Assembly (NCBI RefSeq): GCF_024722015.1
Contig: NZ_JANQBD010000009.1
Span: forward strand, 124,001 to 188,000
Reading direction: 5' to 3'
Source: Paenibacillus radicis (ex Xue et al. 2023)
Lineage (GTDB): Bacteria; Bacillota; Bacilli; Paenibacillales; NBRC-103111
DNA: 64,000 bases
Part shown: positions 42,021 to 50,023 of the stretch, one piece after another
Numbering within the stretch: the stretch's first letter is position 1
How the letters are laid out: each line of letters opens with the position of its first letter
The notes under the pieces: generated by a model
What the model saw: only the letters and a program-made list of their open reading frames with translations
Databases searched by the model: none
What the model was told of the DNA's origin: nothing
Translations under genes and position numbers: made by a program

Positions 42021-42617
42021 ATGATTTTGGAACTGATAGGAAAGCAATATGAATTTGAAAATAACACGGAAGAAATCCCTTCCATCCTGCAAACAATTGA
42101 ATCATCAGTTTCAACTCACAGTTTATATGTCCAAAGTATTGTAGTGGATGAACAAGAGGTACATGTACCGTTAGATGATTATATTTTAGAACATATAGAG
42201 ACTGTTGACCGGATTGAAATAATTACGGTAGATCACAAAGAAATGGTTAGTTCTCTGGTAAGTGAAGGTACAGATTACCTTGCACGAGCATTACCTTCAA
42301 TGAACCGGTTGGCAGACCTTTTTTATCAAAATCCTGATAAAGAAACTTGGGCTCGCTTGGATCATTTTTTGGAGGCCATCGGTTGGTTTGACACTATACT
42401 GGGAACATTGAGTCAAGTGTTCACAGAAGATACTAATATTGATACAATAAGAAATGACTTGCAAGCCAGATTAGTTGATTTTCAGGAGTCCTTGTTAAAC
42501 CAAGATACGGTTTTGATCGCGGACATGATTATTTATGAATTTATGCCGTTATTCGAAAATCTTCAGACAAGTCTGGATGCTATAAAGAATGAGGTTAAAG
42601 AATATGATACTAATTGA
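42021..42617 (+). CDS. Protein of unknown function coupled to the Maf transferase
   Basis: A 198-aa acidic, soluble, mainly helical protein. It begins with a small beta-type module (MILELIGKQYEF, SIVVDEQEVHVPLDDYILEHIETVDRIEIITVDH) followed by helices rich in Leu, Asp and Glu. I recognise no family. The ATG at 42021 lies 7 bases after GATGGGGG. Its 3' end overlaps the Maf gene by 14 bases, so the two are translationally coupled. It may be a partner or chaperone of the flagellin glycosyltransferase; that is inference from position only. Confidence 0.65.
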   Translation: MILELIGKQYEFENNTEEIPSILQTIESSVSTHSLYVQSIVVDEQEVHVPLDDYILEHIETVDRIEIITVDHKEMVSSLVSEGTDYLARALPSMNRLADLFYQNPDKETWARLDHFLEAIGWFDTILGTLSQVFTEDTNIDTIRNDLQARLVDFQESLLNQDTVLIADMIIYEFMPLFENLQTSLDAIKNEVKEYDTN

Positions 42618-44502
42618 TAATGTGGCGTATTTGAAAAAAAGACAGCCAAATCTTTGGAAATTTTTTAAAGCAGTAGAAGACGAGGTGAACACCACTGATT
42701 ATGCTGTTTCAGCCAGTAAAGCAGGGAACTCTTGTTTAACAATTACGTTAGATGGCAAAGAGAACTATATTCACAGCAAATATAATCCTGTTGAAGAAGC
42801 AGAACGTTGGATGCAAAAGTATGAAGAGAATATGGATAGTTATGAACATATATTTTTCTATGGAGTTGGGCTTGGATATCACATTGAGACATTGATGGAA
42901 CGTTATCCAGATAGAAGCTATTCGCTTTATGAACCGGACGTAAATGTATTTTACCAATTGATTTGTTCTAGAAAGCTGGATAGCTTTCCTACGAAAAACT
43001 TAAAAAATTTCTTTGTAGAATTCATGGAACCATTTAAAACTTTAGCGATTGAACAAATGGTTAGTTTGATGCTAAAAAACGTTCTTATTATTGTTCATCC
43101 GGTCTATGAACGATTGTTCGCGGAACAAACGAAATCGTTTCTGCAAAATTTTAAAAATTCACTTCTTAAAAAGTATAGCATTCAGTCTGCCACTAAGATG
43201 TATGAACGGTTATGGACAGTTAATAGTCTTTACAACTTCACTAAGGTTTTGGAAACTCAAAATATATTCCGAGAGAAGAAACACATATTTTCAGGTAAAC
43301 CAATTGTAATGGTAGCGGCGGGACCCTCCCTTGAAGATGAAATAGACAATCTGAAAAAGATTAAAAATGAAGGACTAGCTTATATTATCTCAATTGGATC
43401 AGCTAATAGAGCATTGATTAAGAATGGTATTTTTCCGGATGCAGTAACAACATACGATCCTAATACTAATAATCATCTTGTTTTCGAAGAAATTATTGAG
43501 GATAAATTGGAAATACCGATGATATTCGGTACGAGCGTAGGCTACAAGACTGTACAATTATACCCTGGTCCTATGTTATACATGATTACAAATCAAGATC
43601 CTGTATCGTCATATTATTTAAAATTGGAACCGGGTGAGATAGTCTCTGATGCGCCAAGTATCGCTACGGTCACCGTGGAGTTGATGTACAAATTGGGGGC
43701 AGAACTAATTGTGTTGGTAGGGCAAAATTTTGGGTACAGAAACGATCAGTTCTATGCTAAAGGGATTGAATACTCGTATCGGGAGAGTGAGCAATTATCT
43801 GAAGCAGAGAAAGAAACACTAATTCTTGTCGATGGTGTTGAAGGTGAGCAGGTCCAATCGCATTATGGACATAACTTGGCTAGACATCAAATGGAACACT
43901 ATATAGAGAATATGCCAGGTATTAGAGTAATAAATACTACCAAAGGCGGTGCAAAAATCAAAGGAACTGAATTCCAAGCCTTAGAAGAAGTGATGCATAC
44001 TCATTTCCTTAAAAAAGTAGTAGACGCTGCTTGGTACGAAGGAACCAAAACAAAATATGACACTGAATCAATGCAAAAGCAGATCAATCGGATGAAGGCA
44101 GAGTATGAAAGTTTTCATGGCCTATTTGATAGGGTTGTGAAATTATTGCGTAAGCTGGATACCTTAAATAAATTTAATGAACTAAATCAACTTGCTAAGT
44201 TATTTCCAAAATTAGACGATGCTTTTAAAAGACTTACCGCTAATGATTTCTTTAATGTTTACGTTAGGCCGATGGTAAAGGCAGAACATGAAATACTTGC
44301 TAGACAAGCACAAGTGGTTAGAGAAAGCTGGGATATTCAGGAAAAATCTATGATTACTTTAGAGGCTTTTAGTCAATATTTGTATTCGGTACAAGAAGCG
44401 TTTGTATCAATTGAAGATATGTTTCTAAAATTGCAAACCATTATTTCCATGACTATTGAGGAAATGAAAGAAAATCAATCGTTTGTAAAAAAAGGAGAAT
44501 GA
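42604..44502 (+). CDS. Maf-family (DUF115/MptE-like) flagellin glycosyltransferase
   Basis: Motility accessory factors transfer nonulosonic acids from the CMP-sugar to Ser/Thr of flagellin in the cytosol. The 632-aa product has an N-terminal domain ending in HIFFYGVGLGYHIETLMERYP, then the central DUF115 domain with VMVAAGPSLEDEIDNLKKIK, AVTTYDPNTNNH and LVGQNFGYRNDQFYAKG, and a helical C-terminal part. The ATG at 42604 has GAGG 9 bases upstream; the ATG at 42589 is unsupported. Its place after the flagellins and before a pseudaminic-acid pathway makes flagellin glycosylation the most likely role. Confidence 0.85.
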   Translation: MILIDNVAYLKKRQPNLWKFFKAVEDEVNTTDYAVSASKAGNSCLTITLDGKENYIHSKYNPVEEAERWMQKYEENMDSYEHIFFYGVGLGYHIETLMERYPDRSYSLYEPDVNVFYQLICSRKLDSFPTKNLKNFFVEFMEPFKTLAIEQMVSLMLKNVLIIVHPVYERLFAEQTKSFLQNFKNSLLKKYSIQSATKMYERLWTVNSLYNFTKVLETQNIFREKKHIFSGKPIVMVAAGPSLEDEIDNLKKIKNEGLAYIISIGSANRALIKNGIFPDAVTTYDPNTNNHLVFEEIIEDKLEIPMIFGTSVGYKTVQLYPGPMLYMITNQDPVSSYYLKLEPGEIVSDAPSIATVTVELMYKLGAELIVLVGQNFGYRNDQFYAKGIEYSYRESEQLSEAEKETLILVDGVEGEQVQSHYGHNLARHQMEHYIENMPGIRVINTTKGGAKIKGTEFQALEEVMHTHFLKKVVDAAWYEGTKTKYDTESMQKQINRMKAEYESFHGLFDRVVKLLRKLDTLNKFNELNQLAKLFPKLDDAFKRLTANDFFNVYVRPMVKAEHEILARQAQVVRESWDIQEKSMITLEAFSQYLYSVQEAFVSIEDMFLKLQTIISMTIEEMKENQSFVKKGE

Positions 44503-44507
44503 GTTGA

Positions 44508-45149
44508 GTGGTTACTGAACAGATGGAATTCTGGCAAGGAAAGTTTGGACAAGAGTATACGGAACGCAGTACTTTTACACCAAAAGAGATAGATCTGCTA
44601 TATGTAGAGCAATATGGTATTTCCCGAACCGATATGAACAAGAGTTTTTTGGATAGCCAATCTATTAACCGCATACTGGAGGTTGGATGCAACACAGGAA
44701 ATCAATTATTGCACTTACAGTCCAATGGCTATGAACATTTGTATGGCATAGAACTGCAGTCTTATGCCGTTGAGAAATCGAAGGGACTGTCTCAAAGAAT
44801 CAATATTATCCAAGGGTCAGCTTTCGATATCCCTTACAAGGATAGTTATTTTGATTTAGTTTATACTTGTGGAGTTTTGATCCATGTTGCTCCTGATGAT
44901 ATTAACAAAGCGCTTCAAGAAATATACCGGACAAGCAAGCGTTATATATGGGGGTTTGAATATTACTCTGGAGAATATGAAGAAATTAATTATAGGGGTC
45001 ATGAAGGTAAATTATGGAGAACAAATTTTGTTGACTTATATTTGAAGCTGTTTCCTGATTTGAAATTGATAAAAGAACAAAAGTATCCTTATCTGACCAA
45101 AGAGAAGCATGTTGATCAAATGTTTTTATTGGAGAAGCCACAAAGCTAA
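44508..45149 (+). CDS. Pseudaminic acid biosynthesis-associated methyltransferase-like protein
   Basis: A 213-aa class I SAM methyltransferase with motif I ILEVGCNTGNQLLHL, the acidic residue IELQ of motif II and DSYFDLVYTCGVLIHVAPDD. The pattern EFWQGKFGQEYTERN-type start and HEGKLWRTNFVDLYLKLFPDL fits the TIGR03587 family, found in pseudaminic acid clusters. The GTG at 44508 follows AAAGGAGA by 10 bases. Its acceptor is unknown; O-methylation of a nonulosonate or of a side group is likely from context. Confidence 0.78.
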   Translation: MVTEQMEFWQGKFGQEYTERSTFTPKEIDLLYVEQYGISRTDMNKSFLDSQSINRILEVGCNTGNQLLHLQSNGYEHLYGIELQSYAVEKSKGLSQRINIIQGSAFDIPYKDSYFDLVYTCGVLIHVAPDDINKALQEIYRTSKRYIWGFEYYSGEYEEINYRGHEGKLWRTNFVDLYLKLFPDLKLIKEQKYPYLTKEKHVDQMFLLEKPQS

Positions 45150-45187
45150 TGAATTCTACAAAATTCACAAAAAAAGTGAGTGAATTT

Positions 45188-46204
45188 ATGAATAGAAAAA
45201 TTAATTGTGCTGTTATTGGGTTAGGGAAAATCGGTTTATTGTATGACTTAGAATCAAATAGAGAAAAACCATCGAGTCATACATTAGCCTATCATCTAAA
45301 TGATAACTACAATTTGGTGGGTGCTGTAGATCCCTTGGTTGAAAAAGAACTCATATTAGAAAAATTTGTTCCCTCGGCAAAGTTTTATCCGAAAGTAGAA
45401 CAATTATTTTATAATCACGCAATAGATGTGGTGAGTGTCTGCACACCTCCTTATAATAGATATCATTTAATCCAAAAAATATTGGAATACAGTAGTCCTA
45501 AAATTATTTTCTGTGAAAAACCTATCGAAAGTTCTTTTGTAAATGCAAAGAAACTGATCTCTTTAATAAATCAAACAGATACAATACTGATCCCTAATTT
45601 TTCACGTCGTTGGAACCAAGGGATGCAAAAGGTTCGCGAATGCATTATTGATAACGTATATGGGAGACCAATCAAAATTCATGTTAGATATACTCGAGGA
45701 ATCTTTAATACTGGTTCGCATTTATTTGATCTCATAAGATTTATGCTTGGAGATATAGAAGAGGTAAGAGTGTTGGAGAAAATTACAACAAGCGCAGAGG
45801 AAGAAGGTGAATATTCGTTCACGTTCCACTTTCGTGTTAACTCTAATATCATTGGTTATGCAGAGGCCTTCAACGATCAGAACTACTATATGTTTGAAAT
45901 TGATATATATTTTGAATATGGGAAAGTTGAAATCATGAACAGCGGTAACGAAGTAAACTATTATAGAACAGGAGATCATCCATTATTTGAGGGGTGGAAA
46001 AGTCTTCAGAAAGAAACAACACAAACTAATTTACTGCAAGATTCAAACCTGAAAAATGCTATGTGTCATATAGCCGATATATTATTATACAATGAAAAGC
46101 CTGTGGCTAACGAATCTGATGGAATTTACCCATTAATGGTTGCGGAAGCATTAATGAAGTCATTTATTAATAAGGGTTCATTAGAAAAGGTGGAACAATT
46201 ATGA
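45188..46204 (+). CDS. Gfo/Idh/MocA family sugar oxidoreductase
   Basis: A 338-aa NAD(P)-dependent oxidoreductase acting on a sugar or sugar nucleotide. It has a Rossmann motif CAVIGLGKIGLLYDLES, a second-strand AVDP, the conserved EKPIE (CEKPIESSFVNAKK) with the catalytic Lys, and the C-terminal dehydratase-fold half with NTGSHLFDLIRFML. The start is ATG 45188 (weak ribosome binding site) or ATG 45149, which overlaps the preceding stop; both are in frame. The next gene, a DegT aminotransferase, starts inside it (ATGA overlap), so the pair may oxidise and then aminate a sugar carbon. Confidence 0.82.
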   Translation: MNRKINCAVIGLGKIGLLYDLESNREKPSSHTLAYHLNDNYNLVGAVDPLVEKELILEKFVPSAKFYPKVEQLFYNHAIDVVSVCTPPYNRYHLIQKILEYSSPKIIFCEKPIESSFVNAKKLISLINQTDTILIPNFSRRWNQGMQKVRECIIDNVYGRPIKIHVRYTRGIFNTGSHLFDLIRFMLGDIEEVRVLEKITTSAEEEGEYSFTFHFRVNSNIIGYAEAFNDQNYYMFEIDIYFEYGKVEIMNSGNEVNYYRTGDHPLFEGWKSLQKETTQTNLLQDSNLKNAMCHIADILLYNEKPVANESDGIYPLMVAEALMKSFINKGSLEKVEQL

Positions 46205-47499
46205 GTGAGCTTGCTTTGTTTGGTGGAAAACCTATTAGAAATAGACCGCATCCTTGGGTAAATACAATGGGAGAAGAAGAGATAAATGCGGTTAACGGCG
46301 TGATGAAATCAGGAATTGTTTCTGCGTTTCTTGGCCGGTCAGGAGAAGGCTTCTTAGGAGGTCCTAAGGTTCAAGAAATAGAGAACTGTTTTTCGACAAA
46401 ATTTGGAACTGAATTTGCCATTTCAGTTAATTCTGCAACTTCTGCGTTGCACACCGCTGTTGCCGCTTGTGAGATCGGTCCCGGAGATGAAGTACTAGTT
46501 ACCCCTTATTCTATGGTTGCCACAGCTAGTGCTATTTTGATGAATGGCGCTGTGCCTATTTTTGTTGATATTGATGAGCATACATATAACTTAAATCCAA
46601 AAGAAATTGAAAAATGGATAACACCTCGTACTAAGGGGATCATTGTTACCAATTTATTTGGTCTGGCTGCAATGATGGACGAAATTATTTCTATAGCACG
46701 AAAGCATAATCTTTACGTAATTGAAGATAATGCTCAAGCCCCCGGTGCAAAAATAAATAACAGGTATTCCGGTACAGTAGGAGATATCGGAGTATTTAGT
46801 TTAAACTATCACAAAATTATCCATAGTGGTGAAGGCGGCATTCTTTTAACTAGAGATGAGAAATTAGCACGTCGTTGTCGGTTGCATCGTAATCATGGTG
46901 AAATGGTTGTAGATGACGAGAAGGATTACGAAACCATTACTCTAGGAAATAATTACCGGATGAGTGAGTTGCATGCAGCGATTGGCATAGAACAATTAAA
47001 AAAATTGGATCATTTGTTGAATTTGCGGAGAATATTGGGGGAACAAATTACGAGTGGTCTGCAATTATTTGAGGGTTTGAAAGGGGTTCATATCCCGCAA
47101 GGTTTTGAGCACACCTATTATGCATATCCAATTCAATTCATTCATCAAGTGTGGGGTATATCGAGAAAAACATTTTCGGATGCGATGAATGCAGAGGGCT
47201 TTCCACTTGGTACTGGCTATCAAAAACCAATATATCTCCTCCCTATGTATCAGCACAAAAAAGTTTTCAATCATACAAACTATCCGTTCTCTCTTATAGA
47301 AAAACCTGTACAACAGTATGAGCGAGGAATATGTGCTGTAACGGAGAAAATGTATTTCGAAACATTATTGATTGCAGATTTATGTAGGTTACCGTATGAA
47401 TCGTACGATATTGAGACGTTTATAGAAGCGATTCAAAAGGTTTGGAATGAAAGAGGGAGATTGGCTCATTATGAAAGAAATTATACTCCTATGCCATGA
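46201..47499 (+). CDS. DegT/DnrJ/EryC1/StrS sugar aminotransferase
   Basis: A PLP-dependent aminotransferase of 432 aa that would aminate a keto-sugar nucleotide. It shows GDEVLVTPYSMVATASAIL, VIEDNAQAPGA and the PLP lysine K205 in SLNYHKIIHSGEGG. It is longer than the usual 370-390 aa, with a Gly-rich insert after the N-terminus (FLGRSGEGFLGGPK). It is coupled to the upstream Gfo/Idh gene by a 4-base overlap. Its substrate is unknown; amination following C3 oxidation, as in WlbA-type chemistry, is one possibility. Confidence 0.85.
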   Translation: MSELALFGGKPIRNRPHPWVNTMGEEEINAVNGVMKSGIVSAFLGRSGEGFLGGPKVQEIENCFSTKFGTEFAISVNSATSALHTAVAACEIGPGDEVLVTPYSMVATASAILMNGAVPIFVDIDEHTYNLNPKEIEKWITPRTKGIIVTNLFGLAAMMDEIISIARKHNLYVIEDNAQAPGAKINNRYSGTVGDIGVFSLNYHKIIHSGEGGILLTRDEKLARRCRLHRNHGEMVVDDEKDYETITLGNNYRMSELHAAIGIEQLKKLDHLLNLRRILGEQITSGLQLFEGLKGVHIPQGFEHTYYAYPIQFIHQVWGISRKTFSDAMNAEGFPLGTGYQKPIYLLPMYQHKKVFNHTNYPFSLIEKPVQQYERGICAVTEKMYFETLLIADLCRLPYESYDIETFIEAIQKVWNERGRLAHYERNYTPMP

Positions 47500-48481
47500 T
47501 CCTGGTGGTTTTGATGTCATTAATCCAGTTTATAAATATTTTGTTGCCAACGGAAAAGAGAATGTTAATTATTACTGTGTAGGTCCAGCTGCAAAGTTAA
47601 ACCCTCTTAACGGACAAAAACAGGAATCAGTAATTAAACTTCTTAATCAAAAAATTGAGAAAAACTCACTTTCTTTGCTTGTGACAGGTACAAGTTGGGG
47701 AAATGATATTGAACTACAAGCAATAGAACTTTGTAAACAATCTGGGATAGTCACTGTAGCAATATTAGATTATTGGTCAAGCTATTATTCAAGGTTTCAA
47801 GCGGATGAAAGAACGATATTTCCTGATTATTATATAGTAATGGATGATATTGCACAAAGCGAGGCTGTAAATGAAGAGGTGCCTAAAAATATTATTAAGG
47901 TACTAGGGCATCCTGGATTAGACCAATTTATCAAATATTATAAAGGGATGAGTAAAAAAAATGATAAAGGAGATAAAAGGAAGATACTCTTCCTTTCTCA
48001 ACCAATATCATTAGTATATGGGGACATGTATGGATATACAGAACACAAAGTAATTAATGATTTAATTTCTATTATGGATATATTGCCGCACTATGAATTA
48101 GCTATAAAATTTCATCCAAAAGAAGATCCAACATTAATTAAAAACTATGCATTCTTAGAAGAAAAGGGAGACTTAAGTGATTTAATTAAAAATTTTGATA
48201 TTATCATAGGAATGGCTACAATTGGACTCTTGCATGCAGCGCTAATGGGGAAAGTTGTAATAAGCTATCAGCCGAATATTCTTAAACCAGATGGATGTAT
48301 TACTAATAAACTAGGTATATCTAGTTTAATAAACAATTATGAGAAGCTGCATGATGTACTGAAATTTATCGATTTGGACAATACCACTTCTAATTTAGAC
48401 AAGATATTAAACCAATTCATCTGGTCTGATGGTGAGTCAACCCACAGAGTATGCCAATTTTTAAGCTTTCTTAATAAATAG
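47471..48481 (+). CDS. Candidate GT-B glycosyltransferase of unknown specificity
   Basis: 336 aa. I do not recognise a named family. It looks like a GT-B fold: an N-terminal Rossmann-like start (IILLCHDPGGFDVINPVYKYF), a hinge with IIKVLGHPGLDQF, and a C-terminal half with YELAIKFHPKEDP and FDIIIGMATIGLLHAALMGKVVISY. The HP and Met/Ser-Thr-Leu loop are reminiscent of nucleotide-binding sites in bacterial sialyl- and CDP-glycerol-type transferases. The ATG at 47471 follows AGAGGGAGA and overlaps the preceding gene by 29 bases. Acting on the flagellar glycan is inference. Confidence 0.55.
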   Translation: MKEIILLCHDPGGFDVINPVYKYFVANGKENVNYYCVGPAAKLNPLNGQKQESVIKLLNQKIEKNSLSLLVTGTSWGNDIELQAIELCKQSGIVTVAILDYWSSYYSRFQADERTIFPDYYIVMDDIAQSEAVNEEVPKNIIKVLGHPGLDQFIKYYKGMSKKNDKGDKRKILFLSQPISLVYGDMYGYTEHKVINDLISIMDILPHYELAIKFHPKEDPTLIKNYAFLEEKGDLSDLIKNFDIIIGMATIGLLHAALMGKVVISYQPNILKPDGCITNKLGISSLINNYEKLHDVLKFIDLDNTTSNLDKILNQFIWSDGESTHRVCQFLSFLNK

Positions 48482-48518
48482 TTTGTAAAAAAGGTGATTA
48501 AGGAGGAAATTAAAAGGC

Positions 48519-49094
48519 GTGAAAAGAGACAAAGACGTTTTTCTCCAAGGGAAGTATGTGGCTTTAAAAGCGTTAAATGAAAGTGATGTTGAAAATAGTG
48601 ACTGGTATGATTGGTTTAATGATGAAGAAACAACGAAATATATGCAAAAACATTATTATCCAAATACAAAAGCTGAACAAATGGATTATTGGAAAAACCA
48701 TATCAAGGGCTCTAGGGACCGACTGCAGTTAGGTATCTATGATACTAATGGTGGTCCGTTGCTGGGTTGTGTTGGTTTGTATCCGATTGATTATATTAAT
48801 AGAAAAGCGGAAATATCAACAATAATCGCTGAGAAATCAACAAGAAATGTCAAATATTTTTTTGAATCTAATAAATTGATTTTACAGCATGCATTCTATT
48901 CATTGAACTTGTATAGAGTTTATGGGGGCTCTATAGTTAAGGAGTTTGCTGAAGCTATGTGTAAGTTTTATGGTTTTGAAATCGAAGGTGTTATGAGATC
49001 TGAAGTCTATAAAAACGGGAAGTATCATGATACTTATTTGATCGGATTAATGGAGTCGGAATTTAAATTCAGAAAGGAATTTGTAGATGAATAA
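48519..49094 (+). CDS. GNAT-family N-acetyltransferase (PseH-like candidate)
   Basis: 191 aa, single GNAT domain of the RimJ/RimL type: LKALNESDVENSDWYDWFNDEETTKYM at the start, LGCVGLYPIDYINRKAEISTIIAEKSTRN with the beta-bulge for acetyl-CoA, and YRVYGGSIVKEFAEAMCKFYGFEIEGVMR at the end. PseH-type enzymes of the pseudaminic pathway N-acetylate the 4-amino sugar formed by PseC; this is the only stand-alone GNAT in the island. The GTG start follows AAGGAGGAAA. A different acyl donor, such as an acyl-ACP, cannot be excluded. Confidence 0.75.
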   Translation: MKRDKDVFLQGKYVALKALNESDVENSDWYDWFNDEETTKYMQKHYYPNTKAEQMDYWKNHIKGSRDRLQLGIYDTNGGPLLGCVGLYPIDYINRKAEISTIIAEKSTRNVKYFFESNKLILQHAFYSLNLYRVYGGSIVKEFAEAMCKFYGFEIEGVMRSEVYKNGKYHDTYLIGLMESEFKFRKEFVDE

Positions 49095-50004
49095 TTCAAG
49101 TTTACTTGATCAATTAATTCAAGAAGTATCTGCTATTAATCCACTACAAAAGAAGAGTTTAGACCAATATTTTACACAACTAAGCTCTGAAGAAAAACAG
49201 GGGATGAATAACTTTGCGGATGATTATATAAGTTATTTGAAGAAAAATAATTATACAATTGGGGAGATAGCACAAAATTATTCGTGGATGTGCAAAGAGG
49301 TTCTAAGGGAACAAATTTATTTTAAACGGAATGGCCGATATAGATTTGACAAGCTAGAAGACACTTATAAGAATGTTTATTCTAATGAGGGGTATATGGA
49401 AAAATATATGATCGGTGTGGGCGTATCCCAGATGCTTTGGAAAAATCATCACGACATGTTTTCGTTTTGGTTAAAGCATATCTGTTCTGTCCAATTAGAC
49501 AAGTATTTGGAAATTGGTGTAGGTCATGGGATGTTTTTTAAAAATGCTATAATTTCAGGTAATTTCTCTGAATATTGGGGAGTTGACATTAGTGAGACTT
49601 CACTTGCTATGGCAAAGGATGTCGTAAATGATGTAGCGTCAAATAAACAAGTTAATTTTATGCTTAAAGATGTGCTGGAAGTTAACGAGTTTGATGGTTC
49701 GATTGACTTTGTCACTATGGGAGAAGTATTAGAGCATGTAGAGAAACCGGAATTGCTTGTGAATAAAATTGCAAAGATGTTGAAGAAAGACGGAAAAGCC
49801 TATATATCAACATGCGCTAATGCACCGGTTATCGATCACATCTATTTATTTAATAATATTGAAGAGATCCGACAACTCTTTTATAGCAGTAATTTGGAAA
49901 TTATGGATGAAGTCATAATATGTAATGATAATACTCCAAAAGACCAATGGGATAGCGAGAGAGCAAATTTAAGTTATGCTGCGATTGTAGTGAAAAATAA
50001 GTAA
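49087..50004 (+). CDS. Class I SAM-dependent methyltransferase
   Basis: 305 aa. An N-terminal helical part of about 130 residues precedes a Rossmann methyltransferase domain with motif I YLEIGVGHGMFFKNAI, WGVDISETSLAMAKD, IDFVTMGEVLEHVEKPELLVNKIAKMLKKDGKAYIST. The start overlaps the GNAT gene by 8 bases. The domain is of the methyltransferase-12/UbiE-like type. The acceptor is unknown. It sits immediately before the FkbH/ACP pair, so O-methylation of an ACP-bound glycerate is one idea. Confidence 0.8.
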   Translation: MNNSSLLDQLIQEVSAINPLQKKSLDQYFTQLSSEEKQGMNNFADDYISYLKKNNYTIGEIAQNYSWMCKEVLREQIYFKRNGRYRFDKLEDTYKNVYSNEGYMEKYMIGVGVSQMLWKNHHDMFSFWLKHICSVQLDKYLEIGVGHGMFFKNAIISGNFSEYWGVDISETSLAMAKDVVNDVASNKQVNFMLKDVLEVNEFDGSIDFVTMGEVLEHVEKPELLVNKIAKMLKKDGKAYISTCANAPVIDHIYLFNNIEEIRQLFYSSNLEIMDEVIICNDNTPKDQWDSERANLSYAAIVVKNK

Positions 50005-50023
50005 TGCAGGGAGACATTTGTTG

